This document shows positions 34,201-42,905 of a stretch of 64,000 nt of DNA, piece after piece (position 1 is the stretch's first letter; each line of letters begins with the position of its first letter). A program made the position numbers and the translations under genes. Below the pieces are notes generated by a model. It saw only the letters and a list, made by a program, of their open reading frames with translations, was not told the origin of the DNA and searched no databases. Origin of the DNA: an uncultured Pseudothermotoga sp. (GTDB taxonomy: Bacteria; Thermotogota; Thermotogae; Thermotogales; DSM-5069); contig CALKJI010000001.1 in NCBI GenBank assembly GCA_937995655.1, forward strand, positions 62,001-126,000, given 5' to 3'.

Positions 34201-34247
34201 CACAGACTCCGAGTCAAATTTAAACCAAATTCCTTGGAGGTGGTATT

Positions 34248-35222
34248 GTGAAGGTAAGGTTAACGGCAGTTTTGCTACTAGGTTTGCTGATGCTGTCAGT
34301 TTTCGGGGCAACTTATCCTGACAAACCGGTCACCTTGATCGCACCTGGCAGTCCAGGCGGTGGCTGGGATACCACGGCAAGGGTCGTCGCACAAGTACTG
34401 AAAGAAACAGGTTTGGTTACTCAAACGATTGTAGTCACAAATATGCCTGGTGGAGGCGGTGGAATAGGCCTGGCACACATGCAAACAAAGGTGGGGGACC
34501 CCTACACGATAATAGTCTTCTCTCCACCACTCTTACTCATCAATTTGACCGGACAAACCAAGTACTCCTTTAAAGATCTTACTCCCCTTGCAATGGTTTT
34601 ACACGATTACGGCGCTTTCGCTGTATCAAAGAAATCAAAGTATACCAGCATCAAAGAAATTATGGAAGCGTTGAAGACAAACCCAAAGAGCGTCAAAGTT
34701 GGCGGAATATCAGCATACGGTTCAATGGACCACATTCAGTTCCTAATAGCTGCAAAAGCCGCGGGTGTTACCAGTTTAAAGGACATAACCTATGTATCCT
34801 TTCAAGAAGGTGACCACTTGGCCGCGTTACTGGGTGGGCACATTGATGTATTGTCCACTGGTCTTGCGGAAACTGTGAACGCTGTCCAGGCAGGTGCGGC
34901 CAGGGTTCTTGCTGTAACAGCACCACAACGCGTAGCAGGACTTCTTTCGATGGTTCCAACTCTCAGAGAAGAAGGTATAGATGCAGAATTTGTCAATTGG
35001 AGAGGATTTTTCGGGCCTCTCAACATGCCCTCTCACGCAGTCGAATACTGGATAAGCACCTTCAAAAATATGGTTGAAACTCCCACCTGGGAAAATAAGC
35101 TCGCAAACTACGGTTGGGGTAGGGCGTTCGTGGCAGGAACCGATTTTAAAGCATTCCTTGAGAAAACAAATGATTTATACAAGGAGATACTCTCAGAACT
35201 TGGATTATACAAAGGCGAATAG
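34248..35222 (+). CDS. TctC-type solute receptor (Bug family)
   Basis: Periplasmic receptor of a tripartite tricarboxylate transporter, 324 residues. Signal peptide to about residue 22 (LLGLLMLSVFGATYP), then YPDKPVTLIAPGSPGGGWDTTARV, the family's ligand loop, and GGGGIGLAHM. DVLSTGLAETVNAVQAG and a C-terminal receptor lobe are typical. Ligands in the family include citrate, other di- and tricarboxylates and aromatic acids. The GTG follows GGAGGTGGTATT. First gene of tctC-tctB-tctA-gntR. Confidence 0.9.
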   Translation: MKVRLTAVLLLGLLMLSVFGATYPDKPVTLIAPGSPGGGWDTTARVVAQVLKETGLVTQTIVVTNMPGGGGGIGLAHMQTKVGDPYTIIVFSPPLLLINLTGQTKYSFKDLTPLAMVLHDYGAFAVSKKSKYTSIKEIMEALKTNPKSVKVGGISAYGSMDHIQFLIAAKAAGVTSLKDITYVSFQEGDHLAALLGGHIDVLSTGLAETVNAVQAGAARVLAVTAPQRVAGLLSMVPTLREEGIDAEFVNWRGFFGPLNMPSHAVEYWISTFKNMVETPTWENKLANYGWGRAFVAGTDFKAFLEKTNDLYKEILSELGLYKGE

Positions 35223-35237
35223 CGCTCGCAATACTTT

Positions 35238-35262
35238 ACCCGCAGAGGTTTCCTCTGCGGGT
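35238..35262 (+). terminator. Intercistronic hairpin between tctC and tctB
   Basis: ACCCGCAGAGG and CCTCTGCGGGT form a perfect 11-bp stem around TTT, followed by TATTTGG. It is 16 bases after the tctC stop and inside an otherwise continuous operon, so it may act as a partial terminator or protect the receptor mRNA. Confidence 0.7.
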
Positions 35263-35280
35263 TATTTGGAGGGCTCGAGA

Positions 35281-35718
35281 ATGTACAAAGTAGAAAGGAT
35301 TTTCAACGTTCTTGCTCTTGCCTTTGGTATCATCTACACCATTGCATCTTTGAAATTGCCAAGGGCACCTGTGGGGGACCCAATGGGTCCAATCTATTTT
35401 CCCCTCGGCCTTGGAATCTTCATGGCTGTTTTAGGTGCACTGATGTTGATAACTAGCAAAAAAGACGACTCGGCCCGACATGAAAACTTTCAGAAAAAGA
35501 ATTTTACAATAGTTATCATCATAGTTGCCCTTGGAATCGCTTACAGCTTCCTTTTTAACAAGCTCGGTTTTATCGCCTCGACATTGTTATTTCTCTTGGC
35601 ACTACTTTTCTTGATTAATGGTCCTAAGAGCTGGCTCAAGAACATCTTGATAAGTGTCATCTTTACCGTTGGCATTTGGCTCTTGTTTGAAAGAGTCTTT
35701 TTAATCACCCTGCCATGA
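35281..35718 (+). CDS. TctB-type small membrane subunit
   Basis: 145 residues with four predicted membrane helices, the DUF1468/TctB pattern: LPRAPVGDPMGPIYFPLGLGIFMAV after the first helix and a GFIASTLLFLLALLFLINGPKSW segment later. The open frame extends upstream into tctC, but the ATG at 35281 follows GGAGGGCTCGAGA. It associates with TctA in the membrane; its exact role is poorly known. Five bases plus a ribosome site separate it from tctA. Confidence 0.9.
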   Translation: MYKVERIFNVLALAFGIIYTIASLKLPRAPVGDPMGPIYFPLGLGIFMAVLGALMLITSKKDDSARHENFQKKNFTIVIIIVALGIAYSFLFNKLGFIASTLLFLLALLFLINGPKSWLKNILISVIFTVGIWLLFERVFLITLP

Positions 35719-35731
35719 AGGAGTGGTTTTC

Positions 35732-37228
35732 ATGGAGACATTGCAGTACTTACTTTACGGACTCGAAGTTGTTTTGAGACCATCCACCTTTCTTTGGTTA
35801 ACCATCGGGAGTTTTCTTGGAACTGTCATAGGTATGATACCAGGTCTGGGACCGGCAACTGGCATAGCTTTGCTGCTACCATTGACTTTCGTCCTTAAGC
35901 CAGAGACTGCACTCGTTGCCATGGCTGCCATATATTTCGGAGCCATGTTCGGTGGTTCTCGAAGCGCCATACTTCTCAACATTCCTGGCGACGCTTCAGC
36001 AGTTGCAACTTGCTTTGATGGCTATCCAATGACACTGAAAGGGGAAGCTGAAGCCGCACTTGCTATCTCCGCAATCGCTTCCTTCGTAGGTGGGTTCATC
36101 GCCGCCATAGCTTTTGTGTTTCTGGCTGTCCCACTTTCAAAGATTGCACTTTTGTTTGGACCACCAGAGTACTTCGCATTGATGGTCTTAGCTCTTACAG
36201 CTACCGCGTCATTGTCAGAAGGAAAACTTCTTAAGGGTTTGTTTGCAACTGCGATCGGCTTGATGACTACAGCTGTTGGATTAGATCCTCAGACCAGTGT
36301 GTCAAGGTTCACCTTTGGAAATTTGGAACTTCAAGGCGGAATTGACTTTCTGGTCGTAATAATGGGGGTCTACGGCCTGGGAGAAGTTTTCAAAAGTGTA
36401 GAAAAGACCTTGAATAAGAGCTCAGCAAAATCTATTCAAAGGCAGTTCAAAAAAATATGGATAACAAAGGAGCAATTCAAAAGAACTCTTATACCTATGC
36501 TGCGGGCAACACCCATCGGGTTCATCATAGGTCTTTTGCCGGGTACCGGTGGGACGATAGCTGCATTGATGTCATACAACGTGGAGAAAAAGCTATCGAA
36601 AGAACCTGAAAAATTTGGGAAAGGAGCCATAGAGGGTGTCGCAGCACCAGAGGCAGCAAACAATGCATGCAGCATCGGAGCAATGATACCAACATTCACA
36701 TTGGGAATACCTGGATCTGGAACGGCAGCAATTATGCTTGGCGCGTTGATGATGTATGGACTCCAACCAGGGCCACTTCTGTTTGAGTTTCGTCCAGAGG
36801 TAGGATGGGGAATAGTTGCCTCTCTGTTCGTTGGTAATTTCATTTGTGCGGTGTTGAACATACCCCTTGCGAACTTGTTAGTTCGAGTTTTGATGGTTCC
36901 GGAAAAAATTCTCTATCCCTTGGTAATCGCGCTATGTTTCATAGGTGTTTACGCTGCCGAGATGAGCGTTGTAAACCTTTACCTTCTTGTCTTCTTTGGG
37001 ATCTTGGGATACCTTATGCGAAAGCTCGATATTCCCACAGCACCCATGATACTAGCGAGTGTTATAGGAACAAAACTTGAACAGTCTTTGCGAAAATCTT
37101 TGATGCTCTCCGACGGAGACTTTTCCATATTCTTCAGATCGACGATCTCACAAATACTCATTGCGCTAACCATTCTTTCTCTGCTTTACCCAATGATTTC
37201 AAAAACTCTTAAGCGCAGAAGAACTTAA
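35732..37228 (+). CDS. TctA-type large transport subunit
   Basis: The 498-residue permease has about twelve membrane helices. It carries both TctA signature repeats: GTVIGMIPGLGPATGIALLLP near the N terminus and PIGFIIGLLPGTGGTIAALMSY in the middle, plus ILLNIPGDASAVATCFDGYPM and LGIPGSGTAAIMLGAL. It imports the TctC ligand using an ion gradient. A GTG at 35723 overlaps the ribosome site GAAGGAG, so ATG 35732 is the start. Confidence 0.95.
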   Translation: METLQYLLYGLEVVLRPSTFLWLTIGSFLGTVIGMIPGLGPATGIALLLPLTFVLKPETALVAMAAIYFGAMFGGSRSAILLNIPGDASAVATCFDGYPMTLKGEAEAALAISAIASFVGGFIAAIAFVFLAVPLSKIALLFGPPEYFALMVLALTATASLSEGKLLKGLFATAIGLMTTAVGLDPQTSVSRFTFGNLELQGGIDFLVVIMGVYGLGEVFKSVEKTLNKSSAKSIQRQFKKIWITKEQFKRTLIPMLRATPIGFIIGLLPGTGGTIAALMSYNVEKKLSKEPEKFGKGAIEGVAAPEAANNACSIGAMIPTFTLGIPGSGTAAIMLGALMMYGLQPGPLLFEFRPEVGWGIVASLFVGNFICAVLNIPLANLLVRVLMVPEKILYPLVIALCFIGVYAAEMSVVNLYLLVFFGILGYLMRKLDIPTAPMILASVIGTKLEQSLRKSLMLSDGDFSIFFRSTISQILIALTILSLLYPMISKTLKRRRT

Positions 37229-37271
37229 TCAAATGTATAATCAAAGATGAACCATCGAGGAGGAATTCACC

Positions 37272-37931
37272 TTGACCACAATAGCACGCAAATCTCTCAA
37301 AGAAGAGGTTCTGGAAAGAGTTAGAGAATATATTCTGAAAGGGTACGTGTCTCCTGGTGAGAGGATAGTCATAGATGAACTTGCAAGGAGACTCGGTGTA
37401 AGCATTACACCTGTTAGAGAAGCATTAAACTGTCTTGCCGCCGAGGGTTTGTTGACCTTCCAACCTCACAAAGGTTTCACCGTCAAGAAATGGACCAAGA
37501 ATGAGATCGAGGATCTATTACTTTTGAGAATTTCCCTTGAAAAATTGGCAGTCAGATTGTTCATCGAAAGAGGTTACGAAGCAAACTTACCCCTTTTAAG
37601 GACAACCTTGGAAAAAATGTGGCAGACCCTTCAAAAGGAGGATGTTGAAAGACTCGCAGAGTTGAACGCAGAATTCCACAAGATAATAGTAATGGGTTCA
37701 AAAAATGAGGAGTTAGAAAAAGTCATGAACACCTTACGAGACAAGCTTCAAAGAGTTAGGATACTCTCGCTATCCAATCCGCACCGGCCAAAGCAATCTT
37801 ATGAAGAACACTTTGAAATCTTCCAAGCGATAGAAAAGAAGGATATAACCCTTGCAGAAAAAGCAGTAGAAAAACATGTCTTAAGTATCAAAGACACCCT
37901 GTTAAACCAACTTCCAGAAGATTTCCTGTAA
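37272..37931 (+). CDS. GntR family (FCD) transcriptional regulator
   Basis: 219 residues: an N-terminal winged helix (LARRLGVSITPVREALNCLAAEGLL) and an all-helical FCD ligand domain with LLRISLEKLAVRL, NAEFHKIIV and SYEEHFEIFQAIEKKD, where Asp/His residues usually bind metal and an organic acid. The TTG start follows GGAGGAATTCACC. It ends the tct operon and probably controls it and the divergent lyase through the palindromes at 34178-34200. Confidence 0.92.
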   Translation: MTTIARKSLKEEVLERVREYILKGYVSPGERIVIDELARRLGVSITPVREALNCLAAEGLLTFQPHKGFTVKKWTKNEIEDLLLLRISLEKLAVRLFIERGYEANLPLLRTTLEKMWQTLQKEDVERLAELNAEFHKIIVMGSKNEELEKVMNTLRDKLQRVRILSLSNPHRPKQSYEEHFEIFQAIEKKDITLAEKAVEKHVLSIKDTLLNQLPEDFL

Positions 37932-37948
37932 GAAACCAGTTATTCTTT

Positions 37949-37976
37949 AAAAAAGCCAGCATGAGCTGGCTTTTTT
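37949..37976 (+). terminator. Terminator of tct operon
   Basis: AAAAAAGCCAGC and GCTGGCTTTTTT form a 12-bp stem around ATGA with six T residues; it follows the gntR stop by 17 bases and can also work on the other strand. Confidence 0.92.
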
Positions 37977-38054
37977 AATTTGAGTAGCAAGTGGTATATC
38001 CACACATCGCGACGATCTTAAGTTGATTGAGGAAAGGTTGTCATGGAAAAATAT

Positions 38055-38318
38055 CTATACCATCTCATGCTCTACCTGCTCTTCCAATTTCTTGCGCACA
38101 AGAGTTGCTGCAAGAATTCCTCTGAATATTCCATCCTATCTAACCACAAAAGCTGAAGTTTCGTGTTGAGGAATTTCCTTTGATTTTCTGGTTTTAAGTC
38201 TTTCAGTCACAAAGATTATGATTATGAAAGCAAAGAGCAGAAAAATATATATTTCCAAAAGAGGAATCTAAGCAAAATGAAGAACAATGCCAACACACAA
38301 TGAAACTATGATTATCAA
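38055..38318 (-). pseudogene. Small two-helix membrane protein with two in-frame TAG stops
   Basis: In one minus-strand frame, from TTG at 38318 (after AGGTGGTGGG) to TAG at 38057-38055, 88 codons read as a membrane protein interrupted by TAG at codon 17 (38270-38268) and codon 61 (38138-38136). The segments are IIIVSLCVGIVLHFA, then IYIFLLFAFIIIIFVTERLK with a basic end, then DGIFRGILAATLVRKKLEEQ. Both stops are one change from CAG. The frame has no other break, which chance would rarely give. It lies just downstream of glgX. The family is not recognised. The rest of 37977-38377 holds nothing else I can support. Confidence 0.5.
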
Positions 38319-38377
38319 TTTGACCCACCACCTATTGGCAGAACTATGTAAAGTACTCTATCTTGTAGAAACACTGA

Positions 38378-40528
38378 TCACATTCCAAGCAAGATTACAG
38401 TGCTTCTTGGCTGTGCAACGTAGGTGTATCCAACGGACTCTGGCTCATCAAGGAAATCTTCAGGGCACTCTTTGGATGTATCAACAACCCTATACCATTT
38501 CTTATTGTGGAGATAGGGCAACACAAATTTTAAAGGTTCGCGCCACTGATTCAAAATGACGTAGATATCACTATCTTGTTCTGCATCGGAACTAGAATGT
38601 CCACTTATCATGAAGGCTATTGAGTGGGAGTAGTAGGAAAAATCTGGTTCAAAGGGTTCAACTCCATGCCACGTAAGATCTGGGACCCCCGATTGTGTTG
38701 GCATTCCCGTAAAAAAATGAGTTCTTCTGAGAGCCGAATGAGACTTTCGAAAGTGAATCATTTTTTTGAAAAATCGAAAAACATCGGCATGCTTTTCCTT
38801 CAAACTCCAATCGAGCCAAGTTGTTTCATCATCGTGGCAATATGCATTGTTGTTACCTTTCTGTGTTCTGTACATCTCATCACCCATCAAGATCATAGGA
38901 GTCCCGTGAGAGACCATTAAGATCGTTATAAAATTTTTCACCTGCTGTTTTCTCAAACGAATTATCTGGGGATCACTTGTTTCACCCTCGACGCCATAAT
39001 TAGAACTGAAATTTTCATCGCTACCATCCCTGTTATCTTCACCGTTTGCTTCGTTGTGCTTGTAGCGATAGCTGACTAAATCTCTCAATGTGAATCCATC
39101 ATGACAAGTGACAAAATTTATACTGGCATGAGGTGACCTTGTACCATACAAATCCTGACTACCAGCTATTCTCATAGCAAGATCCTGTACCGTACCTTCG
39201 TCTCCCCGTACAAACCTTCTGACCGTATCTCTATATCTTCCATTCCATTCTGCCCAACCCTGGGGAAACTGTCCTAAGAAATATCCACCCGCGGCATCCC
39301 AACCTTCCGCAATGAGCTTTAAATCATGTAATATGGCATCTTCCGAAATATCTTTCAGCAACGAGAAATCTCCAATCCATCTACCATCTGGTGTTCTGCC
39401 AAGAATCGATGCAAGATCAAAGCGAAAACCATCTACATGCATCTCCGTTGCCCAATACCTAAGGCTATCTATGATCATCTCTTTCACAACAGGATGATTA
39501 CAGTTGAGAGTATTGCCACAACCAGAGTAATTCAAGTAAAAGCGCTTATTGTTAGGGTTGAGCATGTAATAGATCTCATTATCTATTCCCCTGAAAGAAA
39601 GTGTTGGACCAAGTTCATTGCCTTCACCGGTGTGATTGTAAACAACGTCTAAGATCACCTCAAAACCGTTTCTGTGCATCTCTTTGACAAAATCCTTGAA
39701 GAGAAAGACCTGTTCACCAAGCTTCATACCGACTGAGTAGTTGCCTGTCACAGCAAAAAAACCCAAAGGGTTATAGCCCCACATGTCCTTGAGCCTCTTG
39801 TTTGTGAAGGGATCAACATTCGTGTTGGCATTCGCACAGAACTCAAAGATTGGCATCAACTCGATCGTAGTTACGCCAAGCTCCTTAAGATGGTCCAACT
39901 TCTCGAGTATACCCAGAAAAGTACCCGGAAACTTTGTTCCTGATGTAGGACTAATTGTGAAAAATCGCACGTGCATCTCATAGATGATGGTATCTTTCCA
40001 AGAGATCATAGGTTTTCTATCTTTAGACCAATCGTACTTTGAATCGTCTATGACTATAGATTTTGTAGGACTTTGTGCTGAATCGATCGTTGAAAAGGAA
40101 AGATCCTTCTTTGGCGAGTTTCTGTCATAACCATACACGCTGTCTTCATCCCATTCGTAGGACCCAGATACCGCCTTTGCATAAGGATCAGTCAATAGTT
40201 TGTAGACATTAAACCTTTTTCCATCCTGCGGATCGTATTCTCCATCTATTCTCCAACCGTAATACTGTCCATGACCAACGCCATAGACATATATGTGCCA
40301 TATATCACCCGTTCTGTTATGTAAGGGATCAAGCACAAACCTGTGTGATGGTTTTTCATCGTAGTAGTTCTGATAAAGCTCAAGGATCACACGACGACCA
40401 TTCCTAGAAAAGATACCAAAGTTCACACCGGTATCATCTGGGGTTGCACCGAACCTCGGGTAACCCCTTTTTATTTTCAGCTCTACCTCTGGGCCTGGAT
40501 TGTTATACTGTGCAGGATAGTCTGGCAA
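38378..40528 (-). CDS. glgX: Glycogen debranching enzyme / isoamylase-type GH13
   Basis: Cleaves alpha-1,6 branches of glycogen or starch. The 716 residues contain an N-terminal CBM48 (GATPDDTGVNFGIFSRNGRRVILELY) and a GH13_11 barrel. Catalytic regions are DVVYNHTGEGN, the nucleophile Asp in DGFRFDLAS, the acid Glu in LIAEGWD, and VTCHDGFTLRD. GNNNAYCHDDETTWLDW is a GlgX/TreX marker. The TTG at 40528 follows AAGGTGATATA. A plausible promoter is TTGTGT-18-TATACT with -10 at 40551-40546. It is divergent from the sulfosugar operon and probably unrelated in function. Confidence 0.95.
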   Translation of the reverse strand: MPDYPAQYNNPGPEVELKIKRGYPRFGATPDDTGVNFGIFSRNGRRVILELYQNYYDEKPSHRFVLDPLHNRTGDIWHIYVYGVGHGQYYGWRIDGEYDPQDGKRFNVYKLLTDPYAKAVSGSYEWDEDSVYGYDRNSPKKDLSFSTIDSAQSPTKSIVIDDSKYDWSKDRKPMISWKDTIIYEMHVRFFTISPTSGTKFPGTFLGILEKLDHLKELGVTTIELMPIFEFCANANTNVDPFTNKRLKDMWGYNPLGFFAVTGNYSVGMKLGEQVFLFKDFVKEMHRNGFEVILDVVYNHTGEGNELGPTLSFRGIDNEIYYMLNPNNKRFYLNYSGCGNTLNCNHPVVKEMIIDSLRYWATEMHVDGFRFDLASILGRTPDGRWIGDFSLLKDISEDAILHDLKLIAEGWDAAGGYFLGQFPQGWAEWNGRYRDTVRRFVRGDEGTVQDLAMRIAGSQDLYGTRSPHASINFVTCHDGFTLRDLVSYRYKHNEANGEDNRDGSDENFSSNYGVEGETSDPQIIRLRKQQVKNFITILMVSHGTPMILMGDEMYRTQKGNNNAYCHDDETTWLDWSLKEKHADVFRFFKKMIHFRKSHSALRRTHFFTGMPTQSGVPDLTWHGVEPFEPDFSYYSHSIAFMISGHSSSDAEQDSDIYVILNQWREPLKFVLPYLHNKKWYRVVDTSKECPEDFLDEPESVGYTYVAQPRSTVILLGM

Positions 40529-40700
40529 TATATCACCTTAGTAATAGTATACTTCTTAATATCAACTCAACACAACCTGATTTCAGTTGAAACTCTTCGA
40601 AAGATAGCGTAAATCGGTAAGTGATTCTAGAAATCTTAACTCTTTTGCCCTTTTCTTCAATTTTCTTATATTTTTAAGTAAAATCAATGTGACTTCATTC

Positions 40701-40750
40701 TTGACAAATAATCTTTGGTGTCTTTTAATTGATGTGGTAACGTTACCACA
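40701..40750 (+). promoter_or_regulatory. Promoter and LacI-type operator of sulfosugar operon
   Basis: TTGACA (40701-40706) and TTTAAT (40724-40729) have a 17-base spacer. The perfect 18-bp palindrome TGTGGTAACGTTACCACA (40733-40750) covers the expected start point, with the central CG typical of LacI/GalR operators. Repression by the LacI protein encoded at the operon's end is the simplest reading. Confidence 0.85.
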
Positions 40751-40765
40751 CAAGGGGGTGTTTTT

Positions 40766-42037
40766 ATGAAGAGGTTTTTCCTGGCTTTAATCCTTCTCAT
40801 TGCTCTATGCATCTTTGCCGCTCCTTACAACACAAAGATAAAGGTGCTACTGTGGGACGATGCGCTCACTCAGGCTTTGAAAGCTGGATTGCCAGATTTT
40901 GAAAAGGCTACAGGCATCAAAGTCGATTTAGAATTGGTACCAAGTGGCACTCTGCTTCAAAAAACCTTAATAAGTGTCACAGCCAAGAGTTCAGATTACG
41001 ATCTGATAGCAGTCGATGAACCAAATATACCCATGGTAGGCCCGTTGCTCACTGGATTCTCTGATTGGCCACAGACACAGGTTTACACCAGACCCAGTAT
41101 GGCTGATATTATGCCTCTTGCCTTTGCCGCGGGCCAGTGGAAGGGAGAATTTAAGGGTCTCCCCGTGAACGCAAACATCTACGTATGGCTTACGAGAAAG
41201 GATATAGTGGAGAAGTACAAAGAGGAATTCAAAAAAGAATATGGTTATGAAATGAGGGTTCCCAGAACTTTACAGGAATTGCTCGATATGAGCAAATTCC
41301 TCTCAAAGAAGGGTATCTATGGTTGGGCTCCATTCACCAAACCTACCGAAGGTGCTACGGCAGAAGCCGTATGGATCTTCGAAAGCTTTGGTACAAAGAT
41401 CCTAGAACCCGACGCCAATGGTTACAAAGTCGTGTTAGACAAGAAGAAGGCCATTGAGGCTATCAACTTTTATAAAGAACTTCTAAAATATGCACCCCAA
41501 GGCGCTCTTGACTTTGGACATGCAGAGCGTGTTGCAGCCTTTTCCCGTGGAGAAGTCTTCTCAATGTTCAACTGGCCAGCATTGATACCTGACCTTGAAA
41601 ATCCTGAAAAATCTCTTGTCTATGGCAAAATCGAGTACACAGAGCCACCTTCTGGCCCAGCGAAAACCGCTGCTGTTCGAGGCGCCTGGATCGTCGCCAT
41701 ACCGGTGGCATCTAAAGAAAAACAGGCAGCTGCCGAGTTCGCCTATTGGTGGATGAGCGTTGAAACGGGGAAAAAGCTGATACCCAAAGGTTTGACACCA
41801 GCCAGAGAGTCTTTGTTAAAAGATCCAGAGTTCCTCAAAGACAGGCCTTGGTTCCTTGGTATTTACAAATCCATGCAGTATGCCGTTGAAAGACCAAGGT
41901 TTGAAAAGTATCCGGAGGTCTCAGCCGTAATCAGAACACACTGGTTGGATGCAATCTCAGGAAGGATTGCCCCAGAAACTGCCGTTGACAGGATGGTGAA
42001 CGAGATAAATGACCTCCTCAGGAAGTATGGTTACTAA
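40766..42037 (+). CDS. ABC sugar-binding protein, sulfosugar operon
   Basis: A 423-residue family 1 extracellular solute-binding protein. Signal peptide MKRFFLALILLIALCIFAAP; KIKVLLWDDALTQALKAGLPDFEKATGIKVDLELV is the opening lobe, and AVRGAWIVAIPVASKEKQAAAEFAYWWMS a conserved hinge region. First gene of the ten-gene operon, 15 bases after the operator. By context its ligand should be sulfoquinovose or sulfoquinovosyl glycerol; the family by itself only says sugar. The ATG follows AAGGGGGTGTTTTT. Confidence 0.9.
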   Translation: MKRFFLALILLIALCIFAAPYNTKIKVLLWDDALTQALKAGLPDFEKATGIKVDLELVPSGTLLQKTLISVTAKSSDYDLIAVDEPNIPMVGPLLTGFSDWPQTQVYTRPSMADIMPLAFAAGQWKGEFKGLPVNANIYVWLTRKDIVEKYKEEFKKEYGYEMRVPRTLQELLDMSKFLSKKGIYGWAPFTKPTEGATAEAVWIFESFGTKILEPDANGYKVVLDKKKAIEAINFYKELLKYAPQGALDFGHAERVAAFSRGEVFSMFNWPALIPDLENPEKSLVYGKIEYTEPPSGPAKTAAVRGAWIVAIPVASKEKQAAAEFAYWWMSVETGKKLIPKGLTPARESLLKDPEFLKDRPWFLGIYKSMQYAVERPRFEKYPEVSAVIRTHWLDAISGRIAPETAVDRMVNEINDLLRKYGY

Positions 42038-42905
42038 GAAAAGGGGCGTACGCCCCTTTCTTGGTTTCATCTTTCCCGGTATAACACTCTTGACCATGAT
42101 ATTGATCTTTCCCGTGAGTTTTGCCCTAGTCCTTTCTTTCACAGACAGGCAGTTGATCTATCTTGGCTCGACCAATTTTGTTGGTTTATCCAATTACATT
42201 GAGATGGTTAGAGATAAAGGCTTTTGGAGTTCACTTCTACTACAGTTTGGTTTCATAACGATCGCTATACCAATAGAACTCGTAATAGGCTTTTTTGTTG
42301 CCTTGCTTTTCAACAATGAATTTCCATTGTGCAAACTTCTGAGATCTCTGTTGATGTTACCCGTTTTCATCTTGCCGGTACTGTCAGGTCTAACCTGGCG
42401 GTTGATGCTGCAACCACGTTATGGTATCTTGGCAAGTTTTTTTAGCTCTATTTCTCTGGGACCTTCTGCCTGGTTAGCCGACAGGAAATACGCTTACTTG
42501 GCTATCTTATTACAGGATATATGGAGAATGTGGCCCTTCATCTTTATGATCATTTATGCGGGGCTTTCTTCTATGTCTAAAGAGTACTTAGAAGCGGCAC
42601 AAATAGATGGAGCAAGATTTTGGCAAAAGTTATACTATGTGATAATTCCATGTTTGAAACCAGTTATAGCCATGGCATTTCTGCTGAGGTTGATAGACGC
42701 ACTTAGAATCTTTTCCGAGGTCTATGTGATGACCTACGGTGGACCATCCAATGCCACAATGCTTTTATCTTTGTACATACACAAACAAGCCTTTGAATTT
42801 GGAAAGATATCTTACGCATCTTCTATAGCGATCTTTCTTTTGATTATTTCTCTTGGTCTCTCTTACTTTGTTGTAAAAAAAGGCTTGAGGAGTGACATTG
42901 TGTGA
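42009..42905 (+). CDS. ABC sugar permease, MalF-like
   Basis: 298 residues with six predicted membrane helices and the EAA loop EYLEAAQIDGARFWQKLYYVIIPCLKP, typical of CUT1 sugar importers. The start overlaps the binding-protein stop. ATG 42009 gives a 29-base overlap; ATG 42027 (MVTKKRGVRP), 11-base overlap, is equally plausible. It pairs with the next gene. No ATPase is encoded in the operon. Confidence 0.92.
   Translation: MTSSGSMVTKKRGVRPFLGFIFPGITLLTMILIFPVSFALVLSFTDRQLIYLGSTNFVGLSNYIEMVRDKGFWSSLLLQFGFITIAIPIELVIGFFVALLFNNEFPLCKLLRSLLMLPVFILPVLSGLTWRLMLQPRYGILASFFSSISLGPSAWLADRKYAYLAILLQDIWRMWPFIFMIIYAGLSSMSKEYLEAAQIDGARFWQKLYYVIIPCLKPVIAMAFLLRLIDALRIFSEVYVMTYGGPSNATMLLSLYIHKQAFEFGKISYASSIAIFLLIISLGLSYFVVKKGLRSDIV

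Noticed and set aside
38055-38318. Readthrough or recoded TAG (pyrrolysine-like) gene
   Set aside because: No recoding signal is visible, the gene lies in an intergenic remnant, and TAG serves as a normal stop elsewhere in the window (for example engB and hydG).
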